Source: Mesobacillus campisalis
GTDB taxonomy: Bacteria > Bacillota > Bacilli > Bacillales > Cytobacillaceae
Reading direction: 5' to 3'
DNA length: 53,445 nt
Assembly: GCF_000986785.1 (NCBI RefSeq)
Contig: NZ_LAYY01000023.1
Span: forward strand, 1-53,445
In this document: positions 24,984 through 33,082 of the stretch, one piece after another
How positions within the stretch are numbered: the stretch's first letter is position 1
Layout of the letters: each line of letters begins with the position of its first letter
The notes under the pieces: model-generated
The model's database searches: none
Seen by the model: the letters and a program-made list of their open reading frames with translations, nothing else
What the model was told of the DNA's origin: nothing
Program-made: the position numbers and the translations under genes

Positions 24984-25298
24984 ATGAAACAAGAGCTAAT
25001 CGACAAAATGTATGAAGTGCTTGAAGATGTCATAGATCCCGAATTGGGCATTGATATTATCAACCTCGGGTTGGTGTACGATATCCTTCTAGATGAAGAG
25101 AACAACGCTACCATCAATATGACGATGACCTCAATGGGCTGCCCGCTTGCCCCGCAAATCATGTCGGATGCCCATATGAAACTGTCTGCCAATATAAAAG
25201 AATTAAGAGATATTAAAATCAACATTGTCTGGAGCCCGGCCTGGTCAAAAGACCGGATGTCCAGATACGCAAAAATTGCCCTTGGTGTCCATGTCTGA
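24984..25298 (+). CDS. MIP18/DUF59-family Fe-S assembly factor
   Basis: A 104-residue protein with the DUF59 signature DPELGIDIINLGLVYDI (about 19-35) and the MTSMGCPLAP segment whose Cys53 is the conserved reactive cysteine. Relatives such as SufT and PaaD help deliver Fe-S clusters. It is the second gene of the putative Fnr-controlled operon. No terminator is seen; the convergent flavodoxin gene ends 51 bp downstream. Confidence 0.9.
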   Translation: MKQELIDKMYEVLEDVIDPELGIDIINLGLVYDILLDEENNATINMTMTSMGCPLAPQIMSDAHMKLSANIKELRDIKINIVWSPAWSKDRMSRYAKIALGVHV

Positions 25299-25349
25299 TG
25301 CTGACTCATGCAGCTGCCTCGTCCGAGCCCCGAACCAGGCAGCTGTTTT

Positions 25350-25823
25350 TCATGTTGCCGCAGATGCCAAACACCGGTTTACCAGAATGTCTGTGAATCT
25401 TTGGCAGCGTTCCCTGTCGCTTTCCTGCGGCATCAATTCCACCTTTAGGGTAACCGCCAATTGAGTGTGGACAAAAAGCAGGTCCCTGAACTTGTCCACA
25501 GCCCCGCAATAAGCAGGGTAAAATGAGTCACCACTTCCCGCAGCCCCGGTAATTAGCTGCTTGGGAGCCTGGCTGGCAATCGCTTCATAAACTGGTTTCA
25601 TTTCAGACGGAATCTCCCCATTTCCCCATGTATAGGTCACAACCGCTAAAAGATCCAATTCTCCCAACTGCCATGCCGGAAAGCTGCCAGCATGGCAGAA
25701 AGCAGGTTCAATCTTGTGTTTGCGAAACCCATCTGCGATGATTTCTGCCAGTTCCCGCGTATTCCCGGTAATCGAAGCGTAAACGATTCCGGCTCTAATA
25801 CCATTACAGCTCATCGAATCCAT
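25350..25823 (-). CDS. Flavodoxin (ribonucleotide reductase operon)
   Basis: A 157-residue flavodoxin-fold protein with the FMN-phosphate loop SITGNTRE (about 17-24), TYTWGNGEIP near 63-72, and a glycine-rich GSGDSFYPAYCGA segment near 96-108 for the isoalloxazine ring. AAAGGTGA lies ten bases before the ATG. It overlaps the nrdB end by 20 bases, so it is part of the reductase operon. It is closer to ordinary flavodoxins than to NrdI, which assembles the manganese cofactor in class Ib enzymes. It may reduce or maintain the NrdB metal site; this is inference. Confidence 0.82.
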   Translation of the reverse strand: MDSMSCNGIRAGIVYASITGNTRELAEIIADGFRKHKIEPAFCHAGSFPAWQLGELDLLAVVTYTWGNGEIPSEMKPVYEAIASQAPKQLITGAAGSGDSFYPAYCGAVDKFRDLLFVHTQLAVTLKVELMPQESDRERCQRFTDILVNRCLASAAT

Positions 25824-26850
25824 TATTCTGCGTCACCTTTGAATACGTGCGGGACTTTTGTTCAAAGAAATCCGACTTGGTTTCATTGATCATCTCGTCG
25901 CTGAATACATGGATCCACGGCATAGGGTTCTCTCTATCAGGATAGAGATTCTTCAAGCCGAGCTGACGGAGCCGCTTGTTGGCGAGATATTCCACATACC
26001 CTTCGAACTCAGAAATATCGATTCCCTCTATTTTATTAAAAATGAACCCCGCCCACTCCTGTTCCAGCTTTACCGCAGCATCAATCTGTTCATAGATATA
26101 CTGAATATGCTCATCCGTATTCAGCTCCGGATGTTCAGCAAGCAAAATCCGGATAAACTGGGAAATAAAATAGGCATGCTGCATTTCATCACGCTGGATA
26201 TAGCTGATCATCGTACTTGTTTTCAGCATTTTCTGTTGGCGGGCCAGATGATAAAAGAAGGCAAATCCGGCGTAAAAATAAATCCCCTCCAAATTGATGG
26301 AATTGACACCCAGCCTGAAAAGATTTTCCGGAGTGGGATTTTCATAAAAAGAATCATAGGCATCCAGAATCAGCTGGTTCCGCTTTTGGACAACAGGATC
26401 GCTTTTCGCCTGGTTAAAGCGCTCATTCTGTTCGTGTATCGGAACAAGCGAGCTCAGGATGTAGGAATACGACTCATTATGAACCGCCTCCTGCTGGGAA
26501 ATGACGGCGAAAATCGCCTTGAAGCTTGAATCGGTGACATAGTCCATCACCTGGCTCATGGTCGGTGTCTGCAGGCTGTCCAGGCAGGCCAGCTGCGTAT
26601 TGACTCTGAGGAAAACATCCTGTTCGGCAGGAGTTAATGTATCCCATTGCTTGATGTCATCCTGCATATTGATTTCCTGGGCTTTCCAAAAATTTGAAAG
26701 CAGTGTCTGGTACAGGTCATACATTTGCGGATAGGCTATATCATTCCAATTTAACAGACCCGAGGAACGGCCATTAAGGATGCCTGTCGATTTATTGGGA
26801 TGCCCTGGGTAAAAAAGTTTGCTCTTCGGCAGTTGCTGGTAGATGTTCAT
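25804..26850 (-). CDS. nrdB: Class I ribonucleotide reductase, beta (radical) subunit
   Basis: A 348-residue ferritin-like subunit. Metal ligands can be traced: Asp in LACLDS, Glu and His in QQEAVHNESY, Glu in NLEGIYF, and Glu/His in RDEMQHAYF. The tyrosine of ESY is at the position of the E. coli radical Tyr122, so a tyrosyl radical is expected. The start has AGGAGGAATACT upstream. It lies 22 bases after the alpha-subunit gene and overlaps the flavodoxin gene. Together with NrdA it converts ribonucleotides to deoxyribonucleotides in an oxygen-dependent way. Confidence 0.92.
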   Translation of the reverse strand: MNIYQQLPKSKLFYPGHPNKSTGILNGRSSGLLNWNDIAYPQMYDLYQTLLSNFWKAQEINMQDDIKQWDTLTPAEQDVFLRVNTQLACLDSLQTPTMSQVMDYVTDSSFKAIFAVISQQEAVHNESYSYILSSLVPIHEQNERFNQAKSDPVVQKRNQLILDAYDSFYENPTPENLFRLGVNSINLEGIYFYAGFAFFYHLARQQKMLKTSTMISYIQRDEMQHAYFISQFIRILLAEHPELNTDEHIQYIYEQIDAAVKLEQEWAGFIFNKIEGIDISEFEGYVEYLANKRLRQLGLKNLYPDRENPMPWIHVFSDEMINETKSDFFEQKSRTYSKVTQNNGFDEL

Positions 26851-26871
26851 AGTATTCCTCCTGATAAAGTT

Positions 26872-29160
26872 TTAGCTATGGCAGGCTTCGCATTCCTCTA
26901 TTTCCGACTGCGATGTGCTTCTGATGTAATAGGTCGTTTTCAGGCCTTGCTTCCAGGATTCGAGGTGGAGATGGAGCAAGTCCTTGGCCTTAATGTCGTG
27001 CCGCACATATAGATTGAAAGAGACAGCCTGGTCGATATGGCGCTGGCGGGCTGCATTCTGCCTGATGCTCCACACCTGGTCCAGTTCATGCCGGGCCCTG
27101 CGGTAGAAATTGTAGGTAATATGATTAAGGTCAGGCGCTGTCACCTTAAATTTGAAATTCTTTTTCTCCTCCGCATATTCGACTGCGTACAGCGGGTCAA
27201 TTCCATCCGTGGACCCGCCGATTTTTGCTGTTGAAGAATTGGGTGCAACTGCCATCAGCCAGCCGTTGCGGATCCCGTTGCGGCCGACAGCTTCCTTCAA
27301 TTCAGCCCAGCGGCCCGGACCATAGTTCCTGCGCTCAAAATATTTGCCTGTCTGCCACTCGGAACCGCTAAATTGGCTGTAGGCTTCTTTCTCCTTCGCC
27401 AGCTCCATCGAAGAACGGATCGTATGGTAGGCAATATCTTCATAGAGCTTGTCTGCATACTGGACAGCTTCCTCTGACTCCCAATGAATGCCTTGCAGGG
27501 CAAGCAGGTGATGCCAGCCGAACGTTCCCAGTCCTACTGCCCGATATTTCTGGTTGGTCTTCCTTGCCTGTCCGACACTGATGGTATTTAAATCGATGGC
27601 GTTATCAAGCATTCGCACCTGGATGTTGATCAGCCGTTCCAGCACCCCGGCAGGCACCGCCTTCGCAAGATTAATAGAAGACAGATTGCAAACGACAAAA
27701 TCGCCGGGCTTCCGGACAATCACAATATTGCCCTCTTCATCCTCATATTCGCGAACCATCGTCGTAGGGGACATATTCTGGGCGATTTCGGTACAAAGAT
27801 TGCTGCAGTAAATGGATGTGCGGCCTTCCCCCAAGACATGCTTGTTCGGATTTTGGCGGTTGACTTCATCCCGGTAAAACATGTATGGCGTTCCTGTTTC
27901 AAGCTGGGCGACCATTATGCGGGCCATGACATCCATTGCCCTGTAGGTTTTCCGGGGCAGGAGGGGATTTGAGACTGCTTCTTCGTACTTTTCCGTGAAA
28001 TATTTCTGGTCTTTTTCATCATAAAAATCCTCAAGCCCCAGCGGATTGCCACTCTCATCTTTCCAGCCCATCATTTGTTTGACCTGATGAGGACAGAAGG
28101 TATGCCACTCCCCAATGCTTCTGCCGTTCCCGTCCTTTTCCTCAAGTTTCTTCATAAACAGATCAGGTACAGTGACCCCTGTAAAAATATCATGGGCTTT
28201 TCTTCTTTCATCCCCATTATTGGTTTTCAAATCCAGGAAACCATTCATGATGTCCTTGTGGAACAAGTCCAGATAAATTGCGACCGCACCTTGGCGCTGG
28301 CCAAGCTGGTCAACAGAAACGGCCGTATCGTTGAGCAGGCGGATCCATGGCACCACCCCTGAAGAGGTTCCTTTGAATTTTTTGATATCGGAGCCCAGCG
28401 CCCTCACTTTTCCATAGTAGATGCCGATGCCTCCTCCGTCCTTGCTGAGGCGGGCGATGTCCCAATTATTTAAATAGATACCGTCCAGCGAGTCATCCAC
28501 CGCATCAATAAAACAGGAAGAAAGCTGCCCAAAGCTTTTGCCTGCATTCGAAAGAGTCGGCGTGGCCACTGTCATATACAGATGGCTTAGAGCCCAGTAG
28601 GCTTCCTTTACAAGGTTCTGCCTGATGCTCTCCTTTTCGTTTTTCATCAGAGTCATCGCAATCACCATGAATCTCTCCTGGGGCAGCTCAAACGTGCGGC
28701 CATCATGATCCTTCGCAAGATAGCGGTCGGCCATCAGGAATAATCCTATGTAATTAAATAAATAATCCCGTTTTATTTCGATTTCACTGCCAAGTTCCTC
28801 AATCTGCTTCCTTGAGTAGGTTTGCAGCAGGTCCGGTGAATAGATGCCCTTTGAGGTCAATTTTTCAATAAGTTCATAGAAACTCCCGTATTTCTGCTCC
28901 CGGGAATAGCCCCGGTTTTCCGCCGCTTTTTCGTAAAGTTCGTCCAGGAAAAGGCGGGCGGCAACAAATGTCCAGTCCGGCTGGTCCATTGCCGTATGAT
29001 TAAGGGCATAGGACAGGGCATGCTGCCTGGCCTCCGCTTCTGCTGCATCCAGTTTTTTTAAGTGCCCAATGATTCCTTCCGTGTTCAATTGATGGTTTCC
29101 GGCAGCCTCGCTGATAATCTCCAGAACATGCCCGACTTTTGTTTGTACCTTCGTGTCCAT
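26872..29160 (-). CDS. nrdA: Class I ribonucleotide reductase, alpha (catalytic) subunit
   Basis: A 762-residue catalytic subunit. Active-site cysteines are visible as SSCFID (Cys216), SNLCTEI and VVCNLSSINLA, and the C-terminal redox pair is CEAC. An N-terminal region of about 85 residues looks like an ATP-cone but lacks its first KRDG-type beta hairpin. The ATG at 29160 follows GGGAGGA. A long leader holds a cobalamin riboswitch and NrdR-like sites. The protein is larger than the roughly 700-residue NrdE of B. subtilis, so this is probably a second, NrdA-type reductase and not the usual nrdEF. The class II reductase implied by the riboswitch is not in this window. Confidence 0.9.
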   Translation of the reverse strand: MDTKVQTKVGHVLEIISEAAGNHQLNTEGIIGHLKKLDAAEAEARQHALSYALNHTAMDQPDWTFVAARLFLDELYEKAAENRGYSREQKYGSFYELIEKLTSKGIYSPDLLQTYSRKQIEELGSEIEIKRDYLFNYIGLFLMADRYLAKDHDGRTFELPQERFMVIAMTLMKNEKESIRQNLVKEAYWALSHLYMTVATPTLSNAGKSFGQLSSCFIDAVDDSLDGIYLNNWDIARLSKDGGGIGIYYGKVRALGSDIKKFKGTSSGVVPWIRLLNDTAVSVDQLGQRQGAVAIYLDLFHKDIMNGFLDLKTNNGDERRKAHDIFTGVTVPDLFMKKLEEKDGNGRSIGEWHTFCPHQVKQMMGWKDESGNPLGLEDFYDEKDQKYFTEKYEEAVSNPLLPRKTYRAMDVMARIMVAQLETGTPYMFYRDEVNRQNPNKHVLGEGRTSIYCSNLCTEIAQNMSPTTMVREYEDEEGNIVIVRKPGDFVVCNLSSINLAKAVPAGVLERLINIQVRMLDNAIDLNTISVGQARKTNQKYRAVGLGTFGWHHLLALQGIHWESEEAVQYADKLYEDIAYHTIRSSMELAKEKEAYSQFSGSEWQTGKYFERRNYGPGRWAELKEAVGRNGIRNGWLMAVAPNSSTAKIGGSTDGIDPLYAVEYAEEKKNFKFKVTAPDLNHITYNFYRRARHELDQVWSIRQNAARQRHIDQAVSFNLYVRHDIKAKDLLHLHLESWKQGLKTTYYIRSTSQSEIEECEACHS

Positions 29161-29213
29161 GATGATTCCTCCCACGTTCACAGGGATGCACGCACATCCT
29201 GTGTTTTTAAAAT

Positions 29214-29241
29214 AAAAAAATCCGCTCATTATTGAGCGGAT
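29214..29241 (-). terminator. Terminator of the cobalamin riboswitch
   Basis: On the minus strand ATCCGCTCA and TGAGCGGAT form a nine-bp stem with a four-base loop, followed by seven T. An 11-base segment GATGAAACGAT (29320-29310) is exactly complementary to 29249-29239, which overlaps the first three bases of this stem, and could act as the antiterminator. Confidence 0.82.
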
Positions 29242-29344
29242 GAAACGATAGCATCAAAAGACACCATCCCGGCACTCCAGAAAAGAGCCAGGCACTGCCT
29301 CCTGTCGCCATCGTTTCATCTTCCCAATCCCCGAAGAAGCTGAA

Positions 29345-29532
29345 ACATCTTAAGCAAGACAGGTCTCCTGACTCATGCTTCACCCTACTTTGAGCCCTTC
29401 CCATATAAGCACCTTTTTCAAGCACGTTATACAGTGGTTTGCTCATTTCGTCAGCAATGACAGTTGCGGGGGCAGTTCTGGATTTTCACCAGATTCCCAT
29501 TTAAGCCTTGACGGCATCTTCACTTAAGGCAA
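29345..29532 (-). promoter_or_regulatory. Cobalamin (B12) riboswitch upstream of nrdA
   Basis: Read on the minus strand, the conserved elements appear in order: GGTGAAAATCC (29490-29480), the B12-box-type GCCCCCGCAACTGT (29473-29460), and near the 3' end CAGGAGACCTG (29370-29360). The boundaries are approximate. Binding of adenosylcobalamin would favour the downstream terminator and shut off nrdA. The same logic is known in Streptomyces, where B12 represses the class I reductase because the class II enzyme can take over. Confidence 0.9.
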
Positions 29533-29579
29533 CACAATATGTAGTTATTGATATTGATTGAGATTACAATATATTGAAT
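29532..29579 (-). promoter_or_regulatory. Pair of NrdR-like boxes
   Basis: Two 16-bp sites match the NrdR consensus ACACWATATATWGTGT: 29532-29547 (13 of 16) and 29564-29579 (12 of 16, with a perfect CAATATATTG core). They are separated by 16 bp (32 bp start to start), the spacing seen in known NrdR operators. The upstream one covers the predicted transcription start, consistent with repression. Confidence 0.7.
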
Positions 29580-29608
29580 ATGATAATCTAGTATCTAGTT
29601 CTTTTCAA
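29580..29608 (-). promoter_or_regulatory. Promoter of the nrd operon
   Basis: On the minus strand TTGAAA (29608-29603), a 17-bp spacer and TATCAT (29585-29580) give five of six matches in each hexamer. The predicted start near 29573 gives a 413-nt leader, long enough for the riboswitch and terminator. Confidence 0.75.
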
Positions 29609-29624
29609 GTTTTAACATCCGATA

Positions 29625-29652
29625 AAATCCCGGAGGATGCCCTCCGGGATTT
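29625..29652 (-). terminator. Terminator of the catalase gene
   Basis: A perfect 12-bp stem AAATCCCGGAGG/CCTCCGGGATTT with a four-base loop lies seven bases beyond the catalase stop on the minus strand. It is close to the nrd promoter and insulates it from read-through. Confidence 0.85.
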
Positions 29653-29658
29653 TTAATA

Positions 29659-31731
29659 TTAAACTTTGCGGCTCCAGTGCCTGTGGCCGGCCACAGCCTG
29701 GATGAAGGAATCCGCCACATTCCCGATGTCATCCTTTTCCCTGCTGGCTACAATACCTGGGCCTGATTCGGTCGCCAGGATGCCTACTGCCAATAAAAGC
29801 TCAACGCCTTCACCGACTGCTCCAAGCGCCTTGTAATGTTTGTACGTTTCATCAATAAAATCCAAGGCATCCTTGTTTATTTTAAGCTTATTCACGCTTT
29901 CTTCGCCCGCAGCGATAAATACGGCATCAAATTCGTACGGACTGGTCGTCAGGAATGCGTCCGACACTTCAACATCCTCTCCATTGTCACTTTTGATCAT
30001 GCCATGGGTTGTGCTGATGATCTTTCCTTGTACGCCTTTTTCCCTGAAAGCCATAAGCAGATGATTCAGCTCTTTGCCGGAAAACCCATTGTCGGCGAGA
30101 ATCGCGACCTTCCTGGAAAAGGCTGTCTTGACCGTATTCTCCTGGCTCAATGCCGGGGAAGACAATGTCACATCGGCGCCCATATGATCTGTCTGGACTT
30201 GCAATCCCAGGCCTTCTCCAATCTGCTCGGCAAGATAGCGGTCGACATTGCTGAACATGTTGACAACCTGCTGGCGGACATCACTGCTCTTGCATTTGCC
30301 AAGTTCAAAACGGAAGGCATTGATAATATGCTGTTTTTCAGGTTCGGACATGCTGTTCCAAAACAACTTCGCCTGGCTGTAGTGGTCCTTGAAGCTGTCA
30401 CTGCGGCTGCGGACTTTACGTCCTTCGACTTTCTCCTGGTAGTGTTCGTACCCGCCTTCTTCTTTTGCCGCTGGTGACGGTGTGTTGCCAGCCAGCGAGT
30501 TTTTATGATAGCTGACCTGTCCTTTGTGGATAGCCATTTGGTTGTAGCCATCCCGCTGGTTGTTATGCACAGGAGCGACGCTGCGGTTAATCGGGATCTG
30601 GTGGAAGTTCGGGCCGCCGAGACGGATCAGTTGTGTATCTGTATAGGAAAAGAGCCTGCCCTGCAGGAGCGGGTCGTTCGAAAAGTCGATCCCAGGAACT
30701 ACGTGGCCAGGGTGGAAAGCCGCCTGCTCGGTTTCGGCAAACACATTATCAACATTCCGGTTCAGCGTCATTTTCCCGATTTTGTGGACCGGAATGATTT
30801 CTTCTGGCCAAATCTTCGTTGGGTCGAGAATATCAAAGTCAAAACTGAATTCATCTTCTTCCTTGAGCACCTGGATACCCAGTTCAAATTCCGGATAATT
30901 GCCCATTTCAATTGCTTCATAAAGGTCGCGGCGGTTGAAGTCCGGATCTTTTCCGGCAATTTTCTGGGCTTCATCCCATACAAGTGAGTGGACACCAAGC
31001 ACCGGCTTCCAGTGGAATTTTACAAAATGGGAAACGCCCTGATCGTTTACGAGCCTGAAGGTATGGACGCCAAAGCCTTCCATCATCCTGAAGCTGCGCG
31101 GAATGGCGCGGTCGGACATCGTCCACATAATCATATGCGCTGATTCGGTATTGTTGGCGACAAAATCCCAGAACGTATCATGGGCGTTGGAAGCCTGCGG
31201 CATCTCGTTGTGCGGTTCCGGTTTGAAGGAATGGACTAAATCAGGGAACTTCATGGCATCCTGGATGAAGAAAACCGGGATATTGTTGGCGACGAGGTCA
31301 TATATTCCTTCCTCAGTATAGAACTTTGTCGCAAAGCCCCTTGCATCCCTTACGGTTTCAGCAGAACCCCGGGACCCGGCCACAGTTGAAAACCGGACAA
31401 AAACCGGCGTTTTCACATTGGGGTCCTGAAGGAACTTTGCTTTTGTCAGATGGGCCATTGACTCATACACCTGAAAATAACCATGGGCACCGAATCCTCT
31501 GGCATGCACGACTCTTTCGGGAATCCGTTCATGGTCAAAATGGGTCATCTTTTCCCTGAAATGGAAATCCTCCATGATGGTTGGGCCGCGCTCACCTGCT
31601 TTTAAGGAATGCTCATCCTCCGACACACGCACTCCTTGGTTCGTTGTCAGCTTTTCACCTGAACTGTCCACGCGAAACTGCTCCAGCTGCTTGTCCTTGC
31701 TGGACTCATTGATACGATTATCCTTTTTCAT
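29659..31731 (-). CDS. katE: Large-subunit (HPII-type) catalase
   Basis: A 690-residue clade 2 catalase. Catalytic residues appear in RVVHARGFGAHG (His) and IFFIQDAMKFPD-type context (Asn/Asp loop VNNIPVFFIQD), and the heme-ligating tyrosine in RLFSYTDTQ. The C-terminal 150 residues have the DJ-1/GATase-like fold found only in large-subunit catalases. I place the start at the ATG at 31731; a GGGAGGA site lies about 11 bases upstream. It decomposes hydrogen peroxide in the cytoplasm. A SigB-like promoter upstream suggests general-stress or stationary-phase expression. Confidence 0.92.
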   Translation of the reverse strand: MKKDNRINESSKDKQLEQFRVDSSGEKLTTNQGVRVSEDEHSLKAGERGPTIMEDFHFREKMTHFDHERIPERVVHARGFGAHGYFQVYESMAHLTKAKFLQDPNVKTPVFVRFSTVAGSRGSAETVRDARGFATKFYTEEGIYDLVANNIPVFFIQDAMKFPDLVHSFKPEPHNEMPQASNAHDTFWDFVANNTESAHMIMWTMSDRAIPRSFRMMEGFGVHTFRLVNDQGVSHFVKFHWKPVLGVHSLVWDEAQKIAGKDPDFNRRDLYEAIEMGNYPEFELGIQVLKEEDEFSFDFDILDPTKIWPEEIIPVHKIGKMTLNRNVDNVFAETEQAAFHPGHVVPGIDFSNDPLLQGRLFSYTDTQLIRLGGPNFHQIPINRSVAPVHNNQRDGYNQMAIHKGQVSYHKNSLAGNTPSPAAKEEGGYEHYQEKVEGRKVRSRSDSFKDHYSQAKLFWNSMSEPEKQHIINAFRFELGKCKSSDVRQQVVNMFSNVDRYLAEQIGEGLGLQVQTDHMGADVTLSSPALSQENTVKTAFSRKVAILADNGFSGKELNHLLMAFREKGVQGKIISTTHGMIKSDNGEDVEVSDAFLTTSPYEFDAVFIAAGEESVNKLKINKDALDFIDETYKHYKALGAVGEGVELLLAVGILATESGPGIVASREKDDIGNVADSFIQAVAGHRHWSRKV

Positions 31732-31847
31732 CCTGATGGTATTCCTCCCTCTTATTTCATACTGGTGCTGCCCGCTTGTATACGGTGTTCGTCTATGTAG
31801 GATTAAAGCCATTATGTAGCCAGGCAGCATGAGTGCCTGTTCCCCTC

Positions 31848-31872
31848 TTACCTTTCTCAGTCACCATTAAAC
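31848..31872 (-). promoter_or_regulatory. SigB-like promoter of katE
   Basis: On the minus strand GTTTAA (31872-31867), a 13-bp spacer and AGGTAA (31853-31848) match the SigB consensus GTTTNA-N12-15-GGGWAW with one mismatch. B. subtilis katE belongs to the SigB regulon. Confidence 0.55.
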
Positions 31873-32011
31873 ATCCCGGACTAATTTTTATAAAAATGAT
31901 GTTTGGATTCAGCCTCAGGTCTTAGGAAATGTTCATGCTTTAGTGCATTGAGGGCGGCCACAAAATGGAATAGGATGGTAGTAACGAAACCCTATTATGA
32001 ATGGAGTGGAA

Positions 32012-32878
32012 ATGATGCTGAGGGGAATTTTAACGATTTTTTTGGTGATTACCGGATTGTATCTTGCTTTTACGAATTTACCTTCCTTGGGCTGGTTTAA
32101 TTGGGGCAATGAAAGGGGCCGGGCATTACCGACGGATAAGATTAAGAACATTGAGATTGAGACATCCAGCGTCCAAACGGTGGTGATTCCGGAAGACAGG
32201 AAGGATGTTGAGACGGAGTATGAGGGCAATGGCAAGGTAACCGCACAGCTGAATGGCGACACCCTCGAGATTCACGCAAAAGGGCCAAAGTTCCAATTTT
32301 TCAATATGAATAACGATAAGGAAAAGCTGAAGATTTATGTTCCGGAAGATTACAATCAAAATATGGAAATCAGTGTTGGATCGGGGTTTTTGTCTTTTGG
32401 CGATGGTTCGCAGGGATCAGCGATGAGGCTGAAAGAGTTGAGGGTGAAGGCAGGGTCCGGAAGAATTGAGATTGGGCCGCTTGAAGCAGGTTCAGTCGAC
32501 TATGATCTATCGTCCGGGGAAATTGTATCAGATTCATTGACAACGAAGAATGGAGTCTTCAAAGTCAGCTCAGGCAGGCTCAAGCTTGATCAATATTCAG
32601 GGCCCGCTGAAGCGAATGTTTCCTCAGGCGAACTGCACATCAAGATGGAAAAGCTGACAGGTCCAGTGGAAATTGATGTAAGCTCTGGCCATGCGGAGCT
32701 GGACCTCCCCGATGATGCCGATTTCGCCCTGAATGGCAAAATCAGCAGCGGCAACATCAGCAACTCTTTTCCTCTAAGCGGGGAAAACAGCAGCTCCAAT
32801 AAAATCAAGGGCCAACACGGATCCGGAAAGCACCAGATTAATCTAAACGTCTCAAGCGGCAACATCAGCCTCCACTAA
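32012..32878 (+). CDS. DUF4097-family membrane-anchored beta-repeat protein
   Basis: A 288-residue protein. One membrane segment (about 4-22) is followed by an extracytoplasmic domain containing repeated [VS]SSG turns spaced about 20 residues apart, which should form a right-handed beta-solenoid. This is the DUF4097 pattern found in bacillar envelope-stress proteins. The ATG at 32012 (or the next, at 32015) follows GGAGTGG. It stands alone, with no phage-shock or LiaRS partner next to it. Its function is unknown; an envelope-stress role is inference. Confidence 0.78.
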   Translation: MMLRGILTIFLVITGLYLAFTNLPSLGWFNWGNERGRALPTDKIKNIEIETSSVQTVVIPEDRKDVETEYEGNGKVTAQLNGDTLEIHAKGPKFQFFNMNNDKEKLKIYVPEDYNQNMEISVGSGFLSFGDGSQGSAMRLKELRVKAGSGRIEIGPLEAGSVDYDLSSGEIVSDSLTTKNGVFKVSSGRLKLDQYSGPAEANVSSGELHIKMEKLTGPVEIDVSSGHAELDLPDDADFALNGKISSGNISNSFPLSGENSSSNKIKGQHGSGKHQINLNVSSGNISLH

Positions 32879-32894
32879 AATCCTTTATCCGAAG

Positions 32895-32954
32895 AAAGGG
32901 TGCCTGACCCCACGTGCGGTGACGCGTCACCGCACGTGGGGTCAGGCACCCTTT
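32895..32954. repeat. Perfect 60-bp REP-like palindrome (copy 5)
   Basis: The two 30-bp arms are exact reverse complements, with outer AAAGGGTGCCTGACCCC and a centre reading GACG|CGTC. It begins 16 bases after a stop codon, so a transcript entering it would meet a very stable hairpin. Confidence 0.92.
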
Positions 32955-33082
32955 TGTGTAGTGAAGTGCCCTCTGCTTCGCTGGGATAATTAGTTTTCTT
33001 TTCGTTTTTACTTCCATTAATATAATAGAGAGAGATGGCATCATAGCTGCCTCTAGAGGCTCCATTTAAAGGAGGCATTTGC

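Noticed and set aside
25858-26529. 223-codon open frame antisense to nrdB
   Set aside because: A shadow of the conserved beta subunit; no start signal and no family resemblance.
29836-30477. 213-codon open frame antisense to the catalase gene
   Set aside because: Lies wholly within katE on the other strand with no translation signal.
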